Shown here: one piece after another, positions 1 to 12,164 of the stretch
How the letters are laid out: each line of letters begins with the position of its first letter
Position numbering within the stretch: position 1 is the stretch's first letter
Source of the DNA: Hyposmocoma kahamanoa
Taxonomy: Eukaryota > Arthropoda > Insecta > Lepidoptera > Cosmopterigidae
Direction: 5' to 3'
Assembly (NCBI RefSeq): GCF_003589595.1
Contig: NW_020654684.1
Span: forward strand, 2,525,429-2,589,428
DNA length: 64,000 nucleotides
Position numbers and translations under genes: made by a program
The notes under the pieces: model-generated
Database searches by the model: none
Told to the model about the DNA's origin: nothing
The model's input: only the letters and a program-made list of their open reading frames with translations

Positions 1-149
1 TGAACGATTCAATTGAAAAAATAAGAGTCTCGTCTCACCTTGATAATTTGAAGATCGATTGAAGGTCGAAATTTAAGAACATATTTTTATTTTTCCGACA
101 TAGTGTAGACAAAGTTTATTGTAAAGACTTATTGCCGATGATATTTGAA

Positions 150-320
150 ATAAATGTAATGAATGTATGTTTATTTACAAAGAACAATCTCAAGAGGTTC
201 TTACTCATTCTTCTTAGAGGAATCTGCTTTATGAAGAAATAGTAGAGTTTGATCAATGAGACGAGTCGAGTGTAATTTGTTTATATAGGAAATAAAGACG
301 TGTTTGAGTTTATGTTAGAG
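150..320 (+). repeat. LINE 3'-UTR-like repeat (copy 1)
   Basis: This stretch matches 38690-38860 and, more weakly, 43374-43470. Shared parts are a block ending in a CTCATTCTTCT-type motif, a GTAGAGTTT motif, and a tail with GTGTAATTTGT and AAATAAAG. The polyadenylation-like end suggests the 3' untranslated end of a non-LTR retrotransposon. No coding part is attached. The family is inferred, not named. Confidence 0.45.
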
Positions 321-486
321 ACAATGGATAAGCTAGAGAAGGCGACGCAAACCATTCAAGCGATGATTCGTCGCATAACACAGACAATGTCACCAGTGCT
401 CGTTGCGCGTCTTCCTTTCGTTTTAGACTGAAAATCTAGCAGCATCAGTGCTATTTTTTCAATTTAATACAGCCCCAGTGATTTTA

Positions 487-550
487 AATAAGCGCGCGCT
501 ATTGGATCTAAATTAGATCTGATTGAGATAGTCAATAGCGCGCGCTTATT
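487..550. repeat. Perfect inverted repeat (hairpin)
   Basis: Arms at 487-504 and 533-550 are perfect 18-base complements with a GCGCGCGC core (AATAAGCGCGCGCTATTG). The 28-base spacer itself contains a GATCTAA/TTAGATC palindrome. It is much richer in CpG than its surroundings. It may be a tiny fold-back element; no target duplication was found. Confidence 0.7.
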
Positions 551-762
551 CCAAATTTATCGCGCGCGTCGCGACTATCATGCGTAGCCATACGGGGGCT
601 GGTAGCTGTAAAGGTTTCATAGATTTCTCACAAATGGCGCTAAAGCAATAAATGTAGTTAAAAACCAAAACAAGAATCTGCAACAAACACATGCATAAAA
701 TCGTAAGATCCGTAGACTTAGTTGGCACAGGGTCTAGCGGCACTGTTTGCTGGGATACGTTG

Positions 763-835
763 GTTCGATCTTTGTTTAATAATTATAACAAAGTAGTGGA
801 GTAATTACGCAATAAAATAATTAAATATTATAGTG
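763..835 (+). repeat. SINE family B, tail fragment
   Basis: The segment contains TTAATAATTATAACAAAGTA and GTGGAGTAATT, matching the body of the tRNA-derived SINE family B seen in full near 10748 and 39180. The tRNA-like head is missing. Confidence 0.55.
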
Positions 836-918
836 GTTAAACATCCTAATATTGAAAAAACCTTAACTAAGTAATGTTACTTAGGGCTTATTGTTTTATC
901 AACTATTACCTTTTTAAC

Positions 919-1204
919 CATTGACTTACAATTATACGGACGTCGGGTCCGCGCTAAAAAGTGTCCGAACTTATAGGGCGTTAAAATCGTATACAGAGCG
1001 TCATTCACGCTTTAGTCTTCGTTTGTTCGACTGACAGCGAAGCAAGCAAAATTAGACAGTACTGCCATGACATTACAATTTAAATTCAACGTTTTAGCTT
1101 TTTCATATTCCTTTACATGTCAATACGTTTAAATAGGTTGACTTGGGACATTTTTTTCGTGGTTTTTGTATTAGACGCGTCGTCCATTTATTTGCAAGTC
1201 AATG
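919..1204 (+). mobile_element. hAT-type MITE, copy 1
   Basis: A 286-bp non-autonomous DNA transposon. It begins CATTGACTTACAA and ends with TTTGCAAGTCAATG, and is flanked on both sides by the perfect 8-bp duplication TTTTTAAC (911-918 and 1205-1212). Three other copies lie at 23987, 50679 and 61818. An 8-bp target duplication and CA-starting termini fit the hAT superfamily. No transposase is encoded. Confidence 0.9.
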
Positions 1205-1212
1205 TTTTTAAC

Positions 1213-2373
1213 AATAGAATTTTGTGTTTGTTACTTGCTAATGATATTATATTATAGTTATAAGTTTGAAACCTATGTAGTGTATTTGTGAGTTTGTCTA
1301 TGGCATCTTCCAAATAGATGTACTGAAAATGGGTTTTTTTTTTCAATAATTTGAAGGCTAATTTAATCGAGATAGTTCTGTTAAGCTATAAGATCATCAG
1401 CTCTGTTCCCAGCTACAACAGGGTGGATCTCAGTCATAGAATGAATATTTATTTTATTTCCTCTTGTCTGACGTTGACTTTATTGAACTTCTTAGAGTAG
1501 TCTGTTTTCATGGAGATTTTAAATTTGAATTTGTGTTATGATAAAATAAAGTCAAGTGGAAGCAGTAGGTTAAAAAACGAAACAAAGGAATAATATACAA
1601 TAACAATTGAACTGCACATACAATACATTGATGGGTACGTGAAGTTAAATGGGCTGGGCAAGGAAGCTGCCGATCTATAAATAGTCTCCTATTCGGTTTG
1701 TTAAAACAATAGCCAATATGGGAAACGTTGACGACATCTTCAATCGCTGTACGTCACATTGCTTGGACGTGTCTCCTCTAAAGCTATTGAGCCTTAAGTG
1801 TATTGACACAACACCTCGGACCATAATAAGCTTTATGTCAATTGTGTAACGCACAAACCAGACATGAGCCAAAAACAGGTCGGAGAATTCTCGCGCCGTT
1901 TTCCAAGGGTTGTAAACCTTTTCACAACACGAGTTCAAATAAGTGTTTAAATCTTAAGGACGATGCGGATATGGAAAGTTCCGGTGAACATGTTGGTTCG
2001 AAGGTTTTCTAGATATACAGATACAGTCCCATAGCTTTCTACATAAGTTTTGTTTATAGTGCTCCCCCTCCTCCCTATCAACCTCTTGGTTGTAAGGGCA
2101 CTACTATGCGCGCAAGCCCGCACAGGGACCATCTAAGTCAGGTCCTAAAAAAGAACAAAAAGAAGGTCCTAACCCCAGATCGGCCCGTTTGCACGGAATT
2201 CTTCCAGTTCTCTGTAAGGCTTAGAGCCTTAAGTGAGCCGCCCCGGGTACACAGCACCCTCCCTATTTTCCAGATAGGTACCGGAGCTGTAGACACGCTC
2301 ACTTCCCGACGCCGAAAAACGATGTCTCTCCAAATGTACACACTGTGTTTAATTACACTACAAATGTGTGTAA
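1213..2373. other. AT-rich spacer, nothing recognised
   Basis: Short open frames on both strands show no family resemblance and no consistent splice structure. I see no RNA gene here. Confidence 0.5.
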
Positions 2374-2580
2374 CTGCCTCCGAGGCCGAACGGTTATCAT
2401 GCCGGACTGCCACGCAGAGGTCCCAGGATCGATTCCCGGGCCGGGAGAAATATTTGTATAGCCTACATTTATTTCTCTCGTGAGTTTGGGTGTAATTTGT
2501 GGTTGTCTATGTGTGCGTCCATGGCACCCGCGACACAGGTTTTTCCTAGTGCGGGGCTACGTTGAGTGAGTGCGTTATTT
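2374..2580 (+). mobile_element. tRNA-derived SINE, family A copy 1
   Basis: The head has polymerase III A-box-like (GGCCGAACGG) and B-box-like (GATCGATTCC, normally GGTTCGATTCC) motifs. The body carries GAGTTTGGGTGTAATTTGTG and CACCCGCGACACAGG, and the end is GAGTGAGTGCGTTATT. This copy is close to full length, about 205 bp, and carries a few substitutions. Confidence 0.9.
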
Positions 2581-3871
2581 ATGGGATTTAACCCGATTCA
2601 AATCTAGCGTTAACAAAACGCCGAGTTAAAACTCAGACGCTTGCCCTGCTCAGGTAGAGATACAGTAAAGATAACATTGTTTGCGGTTCAAACCCAAAAA
2701 TCGCGTAATGCACTGAAGTTCAATTTAGTCCAAGTTAGTTTAATTCGTAGAAGCACGCGTGGACGGCTTTGACAAATCTGGCGAAAGAAAACTGCTGAAC
2801 AGAATGCGCGGGAGACGTAACGGCATCCTGAAAGCTATAGCTGACAGGCCTGATTACCGAATGATGCGTAAACTCGCACAGAGGCCAATTTCATTGCAAG
2901 TTATTAAAAATAAATATAAAATAAGATCTTCTAAATTTAAAATGGACCTTTAAATGTTGTCCGAAATAAATAAACTATAATTATTAAACAGGTAAATAAG
3001 TCAGTTTATCGCGTTTGTATCTTTAATGATGAGAATTTGTATTAATGTTAATTATATCGCACAGTGATATAATTTGCCGAATTAAACTACTTAGCCCTGC
3101 CTAAGGAGATCCAATAGATAACTATTAACACCAGTAAAACAAGGTATAAAAGCTACGTAAGCTCAGTTAAAGCATAATGTATAACTATGAATATTATAAA
3201 CAATGTGCATTGTTACCATACAAATGAAGTCATTAATGCGTCTATTTCGGGATATCAGTTTGATTTCAGAGAAGGTCATCCATGTTTGCATTTACACTTG
3301 AAGTAATCAAGCAATTAATGCGTTAATTGGTCGTGAATATTCATATTATTGTGAAGTTTGATATTTTACTAAGTTAAAGTTAGGTTTCGATTGTTTGTAT
3401 TTATCGATATTGTTTTAAATTATCAATATCTTAAATTGTATCTAAATTAGCAGAATTTACAAAACGAAAAAGCAATTTTGATAAAATTTCCACATCCAAT
3501 TCACAAAGTCATTTTATACATGTACTACATATATGTTATACATATATTATACGTTCCTGAAAGATGTGGAAAAGTTTCCTTCTGAACAGAGACGGGCAAG
3601 AGCACGGGTTTTCAATCGGGTTAAAATCCTTCAGTACCCGAACTCGAGGGCAAAAACTATTAACAACTAAATATTTGTTCTTACAAAACGGTTAAGTTAA
3701 TACACTTTGCTCGAGTTTCATAGAAATCAGATCGTAATGCGCACCCCTAGTAGTACGTGTTCACAAGACTGCAAGGTGGGTATTGAACAACTGAACATGG
3801 ACAAATGAAAGATAGACAAAAATAGTGTTTATATTATGTTTTTTTTTTTTTTTTTTTTTTAGAAAACAGAC
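2581..3871. other. AT-rich spacer with one small open frame
   Basis: A 64-codon frame at 2759-2953 (plus) is Arg/Lys-rich and has no family I recognise; its first codon is GTG. The rest is AT-rich with no support for genes. A T-run at 3839-3860 adjoins the following SINE. Confidence 0.4.
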
Positions 3872-4087
3872 ACTAACGCACGCACGCACACACTCAACAT
3901 AGCCCCGCACTAGGGAAAACCCTGTGTCGCGGGTGCCATGGACACACACATAGACAACCACAAATTACACCCAAACTCACGAGAGAAATAATTGTAGGCC
4001 ATACAACTATTTCTCCCGGCCCGGGAATCGAACCTGGGACCTCTGCGTGGCAGTCCGGCATGGTAACCGTTCGGCCACGGAGGCAGT
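3872..4087 (-). mobile_element. tRNA-derived SINE, family A copy 2
   Basis: A near full-length minus-strand copy. On the plus strand it reads from AACGCACGCACGC through CCCGGGAATCGAACC to CGGAGGCAGTTA. The T-run just before it on the plus strand lies beyond its 3' end. Confidence 0.92.
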
Positions 4088-4395
4088 TAATGTTTGCAAA
4101 AGACTGGTACCTAAACTAAGCATAGCTTGTAATATAGGATACCAGGTCTCTCACCACAGACAACTTACAGTTTCTCTTAATACAATGATTGCAGAGGTTA
4201 AAATTAAGTTTAAGATTAAGGTTATATCAAAATCAAATTTAAATATGTGAACTAACTAAACTAACAATACAGTTTGAAAGTTTGTAAACTATGTGTGGGT
4301 GGGTGTGCGCGTCGCGCATTGGTTGGAGTTACATCTTTTTCGTCTAAAAAAGATTTTTACATCGAAATTACTAAGTACGACTTATACCAGGTTAA

Positions 4396-4630
4396 GGGCA
4401 GTAAACTTCCTTGTTAAAGAGTTCATCCAGGGAAGTACTAATCTTACCTATTTCTGTCGCCAAGTAATATCAGCATTACTGCGTTCCAGTTTTGAAGGGT
4501 AAGGGTGCTGGTGAAATTACAGGCACATGGGGCTTGTCAACTTATGTCTCAGGGCGACGTTGTTATGGACAGGCGTGTAGCTTTCCATCAGGCGCACTTG
4601 TTGGACACTTAATATTATAAAAAATACCAA
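4396..4630 (+). repeat. Interspersed repeat family C, copy 1
   Basis: It carries the family C landmarks: a TCCAGGGAAGTACT block, TTTTGAAGGGTAAGGGTGCTG, ATTACAGGCACATGG, CTTATGTCTCAGGG and a TATTATAAAAAA end. Part of the 3' half is deleted. The family has no tRNA-like head and no coding frame. Confidence 0.8.
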
Positions 4631-5419
4631 ATCCCGCGTAAAACGTTTCCGCTCACGTTTTTGGGGAGTTGATTGTGTTTTAACCTACAGCCCATCTCTA
4701 ATTATCGCGTAACGTACACAGGGAAAGCAGATACGCAAACTTTCGAGGTCAATATCTTTAAAGTTGTAATTATTCTTTAAACCTCTTGTTTGTAATAAAA
4801 ATACGATCTAACTTATAAAAGCCATAACTCGTCAAGAAGCAGCTACGATCAAGAATGTTCAGGCAACGAAACTTCCAGATTCGCAGAAACGTGTAAACAA
4901 AAGAATTAGTTTAAAATTCGTGAATATTTGCAAGAAAAATTGGTGTCATTCATGTATGCTCTTCTGACGGCTACGCTCAATACGACATAGAACAATAAGG
5001 TAATATAATTTTGTACAATATTTAAAACACAATGCGTGTTAGTAAAAGCGAAACATATTGTTATAATAGTATGGCACAAATAACCATACGTAATGTGCCG
5101 ATAAAGCCAGTTCCATTTTCATTGTGTGGTTGTCCGTTTCTTTGTGATGTCAATTTCCTTTCTAATTGTTGTGGTGTCATTTTTTTAATACCTTTTTGAG
5201 ACCTTGGATTTTAAAGCTTCATTTGTGCAGAAATGGCAAAATTAGTGTCAATTTGTAAAACAAGCCTTAGTATACAGAGTGCATGTTAAATATCTGTTAT
5301 ATTTTTAAAATAGAATCAAAATCATAATTACTTTATTGGAAATGTAATACAATGAAAAAAAACTTCATTGTCAATCAATTATATAAGGCCAGCCATGATG
5401 CCTTTTTTATGAAATCAAG

Positions 5420-5695
5420 CGACGATGGGACGAACAAGTCGTGCGTTTAGTAGTAAGCGACATGCCTATCCACAACAGTTGTTGTGCCAATCAGAGCTTT
5501 AAATCGCATCTACACACATCTACGTCCACTGAGTTCGTCACACGTTGACAAGTCTCATGTGCCTATAATTTCTTCCCTTACCTTCAAAACCGGAACGGAG
5601 TAATGCACACATTGTGCTTGCGCAGGCAGAAATCGGTGTGGTGGCAGTACCTCCCTGGACCAACTCTTTCACAATGAGTTCTACTGCTGCTAGCC
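5420..5695 (-). repeat. Interspersed repeat family C, copy 2
   Basis: A minus-strand copy with CGAACAAGTCGTGCG, GACAAGTCTCATGTGCCTAT, CAAAACCGGAACGGAGTAAT and GGACCAACTCTTTCACAA. It is fairly complete but carries a small unrelated stretch near 5505-5535. Confidence 0.8.
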
Positions 5696-5758
5696 TAATG
5701 CTGGTTTCCGTTAGAGATAAATGTACGTAACTTACAAATAAAAGGCATAAGTACATGT

Positions 5759-5827
5759 CGCCACACGGACTCGAATCGCCGACCTCTCAATTGAGAAGCA
5801 ACCGTTTTCCCGTTGAGCTACCATCGT
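5759..5827 (-). repeat. tRNA-like SINE head, degenerate
   Basis: Read on the minus strand, a GATGGTAGCTCAACGGG A-box region and a GATTCGAGTCC B-box lie at tRNA spacing. The ends do not pair into an acceptor stem, so it is unlikely to be a functional tRNA. It is most likely a SINE head or a tRNA pseudogene. Confidence 0.45.
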
Positions 5828-7599
5828 AAAAAATATGCAAAATTATAATAAAACAAACATGTGAAAAGCATCCATGGTAAAGCTATGGAGTACTATGAAG
5901 TAGGTTGCCCTATAAAGAACAAAAACGAAAATTAAAATTCAATAATTAAAGGAGATTTTCCTTAATCCCACTCGACCTTACACATCATATTGATCGGCAG
6001 ATTCACCCTAAAAAAATCTCGCATATCTTTAACAACCACCCTGTATTCATAATATAAATATACATAAACCGACTTCATTATAATAATGATGGTAATGATG
6101 AACGTGTTTACTGCCTTTTTCGGGAGTGAAAAGGTGAATTGGATTTTCAATCTTGCTTCAGAGCCCAAGAATATTTTCCTACCGTGAATGTAGATGGTAG
6201 ACATAATATATATGTTATAGTGACTTATTATACTGACTAGAATGTAGTCTCGGTTTGGAAAACAGAACAAATGCTGATTTGAGCTCAGCCAGATCGAGGG
6301 AATTTTTCTATGTGTTTATTCGATCTTTGTATCAACTTTATTCTGTCTTTTTTGAAGACGGAAAAAATTCGATTGTTAGTTTTATAAAATTTTAAATAGT
6401 CATGTAGTTGTTGTTGACAGTTTTATCGACAGATTGTGAAAGTTGTGAATATTACGACGTTTTAATGATTACTAATTGTGTTAGTTGGCGTTTGCGTATT
6501 CAATTATTTATTAGTTCCATTAATTATCTTCGTTTGTATATGTACACTATTGTGTACTGTGATTTACTATTATATAATTATTTCTCATTATTTTGCAAAC
6601 TGACGCTCACTTTTTTTATACAACTCTTCGTTGTATAAAATTACATGTAACTGTATTTATATGAAATTTGTAATGTTGAGAGAAATAATCGAAACTATTG
6701 TATACCATATTCTTATTTTGGCAGTTAGCATATTAGTACATCGAAATTAATTTTAATTCATAAACATTTAAATAACGACCAGCTTATGCTTATGTATATT
6801 AAGTTAAAATGTAAAACATTGAAATGTATCTCGAATTTCTCTTTTTCATACACGTAGTTCTAAGTGTAGTGTACGTATGTACGAATTTTCAAAAATTAAC
6901 AAGTCAAATGAGCCTGTGCCCAGCAGTTAGACAAAAATGGGCCGACGATGATTCAAGTGAAACAAGTTTGACTATTTATTACATAATCGTAACCAATATG
7001 CAATCTATAGTCGATATAATATTTATCGACTCCAATCACTATCTGCTTGCAAGTGGGCAACACTTGCACAATGAACTAGAGATGAGAAAAACTGCTTATT
7101 TTTTAAACGATAAAACGTCGTGCTTTTTTAAAAAGCGTGTTGTTAAACGCTTTTTACTTTCAAGCTTACAAAATCTTTTGGAATCGCATATACTTTTGTG
7201 TTTAAAAAAAGCTATATATGTAACGTTGTGTTGGCAGCGAAAAGCAAGAGTAGGACACACAGTTTAGAGATAAGTAATTTTATTTGTAAAACACGAGTTT
7301 TATTTTTTTATGAAATTATATTATTACGTTGACGAATTAATTGGTTTAAAAAACATAGATAGCGGGGCTTGAAACCAAAGCACATTGTAAAAAATCTAAT
7401 TCTTGAGTATTGAACTTGCCAACGCTTATCCTGAAATTGAAAAGCGTGCTTCTAAGTGCTCACCACCTCTACAATGAACTGTCATTTTGCTCCATCTTCT
7501 AAAAAGACAGATTATAGTGGAGTATTTAAAAAAACGTACCATGATATCATCAACGTGATATTGAATAAAAAACATGTTATGAACACGATGTTTTGCTTT
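5828..7599. other. AT-rich spacer with LINE tail scrap
   Basis: Open frames here are AT-driven and unrecognisable. A scrap at about 6905-6955 (GAGCCTGTGCCCAGCAGTTA) resembles the 3' tail of insect non-LTR elements also seen at 25240 and 50455. Nothing else is supported. Confidence 0.45.
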
Positions 7600-8270
7600 T
7601 TAGTAGCAGAAGAGCTAGAGTAATTGTGAAAGAGTTCATCTAAACAAGCCTTACCTATTTATGCCGCCAAGCTGTAATGTTAGCATATAGTTCTGCGTTT
7701 CGGTTTTGAAGGGGTAAGTGTGTTTTTGAAATTACAGGCATATGGGACTTGTCAACTTACGTCTCAGGGTGACGAGCGCAGTGGCAGCGTCCCGCAAATC
7801 TTGCGATTTCAAGCTCTGATTGGCATTGCAACTGATATGGACAGGCTTAGAATAATAACGCATAAAATGATAGTTTCATATCAAACGAACTGTCACAAGT
7901 GAGGCAAAAATCAAATTCATGTAGGCTAGTTTTAGTAGTAGGTTAATTTTCGGTTTTAGTGGATATTTATATAAAAATACAAGTTGAAACGCGTTACTTC
8001 CTTGTGGAATGTGATGTTAGTATCTATTTTATGTTTGTCTGCGTATTTTTACACTCATTTACCGCACATTTCGTCATTTTTAGCTAAAATTGTTTATCTG
8101 TTCGCGGTGCAAGTTGACCTTGAGCACTGAAGGCCCGCCCGCTCGTGTAGGCCCTTTGGGCGCGCTTCAATTTGCCTCACTTAGCGTGTGCGGACTAGGT
8201 TTCTATGCGTTATTATTCTAAGTGGACAGGCGACTTGTTCGTCTATCGTGGTTATGCACTCGATGTTCCC
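7600..8270 (+). repeat. Family C repeat copy 3, split by a MITE
   Basis: The left part (7600-7845) runs from a GAAAGAGTTCATC block through TTACAGGCATATGGGACTTG to GATATGGACAGG. The right part resumes at 8223 with TGGACAGGCGACTTGTTCGTC. The interruption is the 377-bp element at 7846-8222, which dates that element as younger than this family C copy. Confidence 0.8.
7846..8222. mobile_element. 377-bp MITE with 8-bp target duplication
   Basis: Perfect 19-bp terminal inverted repeats, CTTAGAATAATAACGCATA at 7846-7864 and its complement at 8204-8222, are flanked by a perfect 8-bp duplication TGGACAGG (7838-7845 and 8223-8230). A second inverted pair lies inside the ends (AAGTGAGGCAAA and TTTGCCTCACTT). 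No transposase is present. The 8-bp duplication suggests hAT, Merlin or a similar superfamily. The family differs from the MITE at 919. Confidence 0.9.
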
Positions 8271-9029
8271 GTCACAAAGGGTCATAAAAGAATACTATAT
8301 TTTATTACGCACCCTTCTCCACTCGTGGTATACCCATATATTATGACAAACGGGCAAAGTCATACTTGAAAGACATAACTAGGTTTCCAGACCAACTCAG
8401 AATGTAATTCCAATTCATTATAAAATTTGCATATCGCAATTTAGACACGCTACGTTAAATTTGTCCAAACATTTGTTTTGCGAAAGAAATAAAGAATGAT
8501 TTTGCACTTTTCAAGAGGATATGTCCAATTTTACTGGCAGGTTTTGGAATAATGTGACACAAAGACTATTAAAAAGTGAGAACAAACAAAGACTGTGACC
8601 TTGGTTGCTCACTTACACAGAAAAGAGCAACTTCGGGCGTATTTACAATACACTCGGAATACTTTAATAATACACTCTTTAGTCATCGAAATAAGTTCGT
8701 TATACGGCTTTTGCTTTTTTTTATTTTGTGTTATTTCTAATTTGAGGGCTCTAGGACACCGATATATTAACTAAATGTTAAAAATAAATTTTATGTTTGT
8801 TTTATTTCATATCATGATGTTTGATAAGATATATACGATAAGAACGGTCCAAAGTACAAAGTGTCAAGCTTGATGTGCTGTTGACTGTACTACCATGATA
8901 TTCATTAGTATATTTTGTGCACAAACTTGTTGTTGTTATTAATACCAACTTACATTTCTCACAATAATTCTTTAACATTTCCGACTGGTGGCGCTACGAC
9001 AAAAAAAGCCGTTTACACCTAAAAACAAA
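8271..9029. other. Spacer, nothing recognised
   Basis: AT-rich sequence without long frames, RNA-like heads or terminal repeats that I could identify. Confidence 0.45.
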
Positions 9030-9560
9030 GATTCAAAGCACAAGTTCGATCGTGTATAGAATACTGCTGCCACCTTTGGGACGGCTCTGCCCATTACCAG
9101 TCAGCTGCCTTGGACTCGGTGGAGCGAAAAGCAGAGAGACTTATTAACAACAATTCTCTTGTAGAGTAGAAGCTTCAAAATCTCGACCATCGCAGAAAAG
9201 TAGCCTGCTTGTCGGTTTTCTATCGGATACATTTAGGGAAGTGTGCGCTGGAACTTTTCACTTTAGTTCCACCCTCACCGTTCCTCCTTCGGTCGACTAG
9301 AAGGTCCGGAGCACTCCATTCTTATGTCGTTGATATTCCACCAATTCGCACTAAGCGCTTTGCTTCCTCCTTTCTGATGCGTACGGCAAAGGAATGGAAT
9401 GCTACACATCTGTATTTCCCGAAAAGTACAATTTGGGGATATTCAAGGCTAGTGAACAGGCATTTTTAAGTAAACACGTCCCATCGTCGGTCACATCCTC
9501 GCGTAACATCAGGTGAGATTGTGGCTACGCGTGTGTCCATTATATATTTTTAAAAAAATT
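9030..9560 (+). pseudogene. Jockey-type LINE reverse transcriptase, C-terminal remnant
   Basis: Conceptual translation gives the C-terminal tail of a Jockey-clade ORF2: an IEYCCHLWDGSAHYQ block, an ALDSVERKAERLI block, LSVFYRIHLGKCALELF, then IRTKRFASSFLMRTAKEWN. An in-frame TAG at 9167-9169 and the absence of the upstream polymerase show it is dead and 5' truncated. A 3'-end motif (CATCAGGTGAGATTGTGG) and an A-rich region follow. Confidence 0.8.
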
Positions 9561-9744
9561 TTGCAACAAGCACATGGAGAAATTCTTGAGAGTTGATATT
9601 ACCTCAGTTCGAATTATAATAAGGTTCATTTTCCTTAGGTCGAGCAGCAGGGCCACTGGCTTTATTTGACAATTAATTTTTACCAAACGATATTAAAACC
9701 ATTTGAAAAATGTATATCGTATACTACTTATACGGCCGTATACT

Positions 9745-9907
9745 TCCGGGCTGGGAGAAATATTTGTATGGCCTACATTTATTTGTCTCGTGAGTTTGGG
9801 TGTAATTTGTGGTTGTCTATTTGTGTGTGTGTATCTGGCACCCGCGACACAGGGTTTCCCTAGTGCGGGGCTACGTTGAGTGTGTGCGTTATTATTATTA
9901 TTATTAC
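9745..9907 (+). mobile_element. tRNA-derived SINE, family A copy 3 (5' truncated)
   Basis: It begins inside the B-box flank (GGGCTGGGAGAAATATTTGT) and keeps the whole body, ending GTGTGTGCGTTATTATTATT. The tRNA head is lost. Confidence 0.85.
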
Positions 9908-10747
9908 TTATACATGTTCTATTTACTTCAGTTAATATAAAAAATTGTTACACGAAAATTTCTATATTTACCGTTTTACAAGTCTTAGTTTCTTTTATCA
10001 AATTTCTCGTTTTCTTTTCACAAATTTATCGACAATTACAGAATACATATTCAATTAGGGACATTACATATTCTGTAAGAAAATACATTACGAAAAACCA
10101 AACGATTTCATTCGTGAATTTATTTTACTACTGGATTAGCCGTATAGCAGTTATTGTCATTTTATGTCAGTGCTAATTTGTTAGATGATAAGAAGTATCG
10201 CCCGATTATATAAAATCATGAATTATTGCTCTTGTAACTACTACAGAGATGTCTGCTAAATTTTAGTTCTCAACTGAAGCCCTGAAGAAGTTATTAAATT
10301 CACCTTTATCCCAAATTTGACAATTGCCCAGCCGCTTAACAGCCCCGTCAGTCGCCATCGGGCGCTTGTCGACGACGGATCTGTGTCAAACTTTCTCCGC
10401 CTGTTCTTATTTTATCCATGTTCATTGTCAGCGTTGCTGGAGGCGGTCCCCCACACCTCACCTCCTAAAATGTAGGCTCGCGGTGAATACCTCGCCTTAA
10501 CGGCTTTTTTACCGTAGCGCCGCCTGTAAGAAACCTATGAAAGTTGTTTCTTCAGTCAGCCAGGTATTCAATAACACGAATATTGCACGCGTTATTGTAA
10601 TTGCAACCTGGTAGTAACAAAATTTGACATATACTGGAATAATATACTGGAACATATTTAGAAGGAGTACTGAAAAGTTTAATTTAAGATAACTGGCTAA
10701 AAAGTCGTTGAAAACCAAATACAAGGATCCGACAACAAGCACATCGT
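9908..10747. other. Spacer, nothing recognised
   Basis: AT-rich up to 10300. A slightly GC-richer stretch at 10330-10530 has no clear frame or RNA fold that I can assign. Confidence 0.4.
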
Positions 10748-10900
10748 CTTAGTCGTAGCGTCTGCCACGGTTTGCTAGAAGAAGTCGGTTCGAACCCGGC
10801 CGGATCGAAAGATTTTTTCTAAGACTTCAATTTTTGTATTAATAATTATAACAAACTAGTGGAGTAATTTCACAAAAAATCATTGAATATCAATTCAATA
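10748..10900 (+). mobile_element. tRNA-derived SINE, family B copy
   Basis: The head CTTAGTCGTAGCGTCTGCCA and the B-box-like GGTTCGAACCCGG are followed by a body with ATTAATAATTATAACAAACT and GTGGAGTAATTTCAC. It matches the copies at 39180 and, inverted, 25500. The first bases of the head are missing. Confidence 0.75.
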
Positions 10901-11420
10901 CAAATTTAATTAAGATAACTGTTTAAATATTACACTGGCCACATACTAATACATTTAATCAAAATCAAAAGACGAAGGAATTATATTCTTTTTCAAAATG
11001 GAGACGTTCTGGTCATTGACCTACTAAAATGGTGCTATTTTCTTGAATTTTCGGTCAGTTCGCTTAATTCAAAGTCGTTCTCAACACCCATCAGCATTGA
11101 CTGCACGTGTCCTGTGATCTTAAACGGCTCTTGTTAACATGTTAGCCGTTGGTCGTGATGCAGTTGGTTGATAACCAATGGATCATCGACTCACACTGAA
11201 TACTAAAGAGTGGAATTGGCGCAAACAATAACGGCAGGTATTATGGGTTAGTAGGTTTTAGGATATATTTTGCGAAGTTGCTATCTTGCCTTGGGTATTA
11301 CAGTACAGTCTGTTAGAGTTACATATTTACATATTTACAGGCCCTTTTGACATGCTTTTTATTACAACTTAAATCTTTTTTTTTTTCAATGTTCTCTTTC
11401 TTCTTGTTTGTAATTACTAA

Positions 11421-11650
11421 CTCCCTCCGTGGCCGAACGGTTACCATGCCGGACTGCCACGCAGAGGGCCCAGGTTCGATTCCCGGGCCGGGAGAAATGT
11501 TTGTATGGCCTACATTTATTTCTCTCGTGAGTTTGGGTGTAATTTGTGGTTGTCTATGTGTGTGTCCATGGCACCCGCGACACACGGTTTCCCTAGTGCG
11601 GGACTATGTTGAGTGTGTGCGTTATTTATTTATTTTATTTATTTATTTGT
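11421..11650 (+). mobile_element. tRNA-derived SINE, family A copy 4
   Basis: A full-length copy with an intact A-box (GGCCGAACGG) and B-box (GGTTCGATTCC), ending in GTGTGTGCGTTATT plus a TTTA-rich simple tail. It is among the least degraded copies here. Confidence 0.93.
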
Positions 11651-11666
11651 AATTTACGTATGAATA

Positions 11667-11759
11667 ATGTCTGGGAATCGAACACAGGTTCTCCTCGTCC
11701 AGCGTAAATCGTCACAGTCATCACAGTCACAGTGTAAACCGTTGGACCAACGAGGTCGT
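11667..11759 (-). repeat. tRNA-like SINE head (family D related)
   Basis: The minus strand reads ACCTCGTTGGTCCAACGG, then GTGTTCGATTCCCAG. This resembles the head of the SINE at 38861. A CAGTCA/CACAGT duplication expands the anticodon region, so it cannot fold as a normal tRNA. Confidence 0.5.
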
Positions 11760-12164
11760 CGAATTTCTGTAATCGTGCCTACAATGATCGCCATTTTTTA
11801 TATTCTACTAAATCCCTCCTTGGCGTTATGGGATTTAATTATCGTAATTATGGATTACTGATTACGGGTGGCAGCATCTTGCGGAAATACTCGGACTGTC
11901 CCGAATTTGCGGCGCAACTGGTGCGCCTGATCGTCCTATCGTTAATTTACAGCCACGCAATCAACGTCTGTTGGCTGTACGCGTTCTGTGTCTCACAGTA
12001 AATCCCCGCTTGTTCACGGTCTGCAATCAGTGGCATAGCGTGAGGGGTGCATAGAGAGCCAAAACCAACAAAGACGGCGACGACATGAGAACATAAAAAC
12101 ACAATCGAACCGAGCCCGCCCGCATGAACTGCTTTAGTACTTGTGAAAATAGAGAGGGCAGCAA

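Noticed and set aside
6824..7267. 147-codon plus-strand frame
   Set aside because: It includes a LINE tail scrap (SLCPAVRQKWADDDSS region) and AT-driven sequence; no protein family resemblance.
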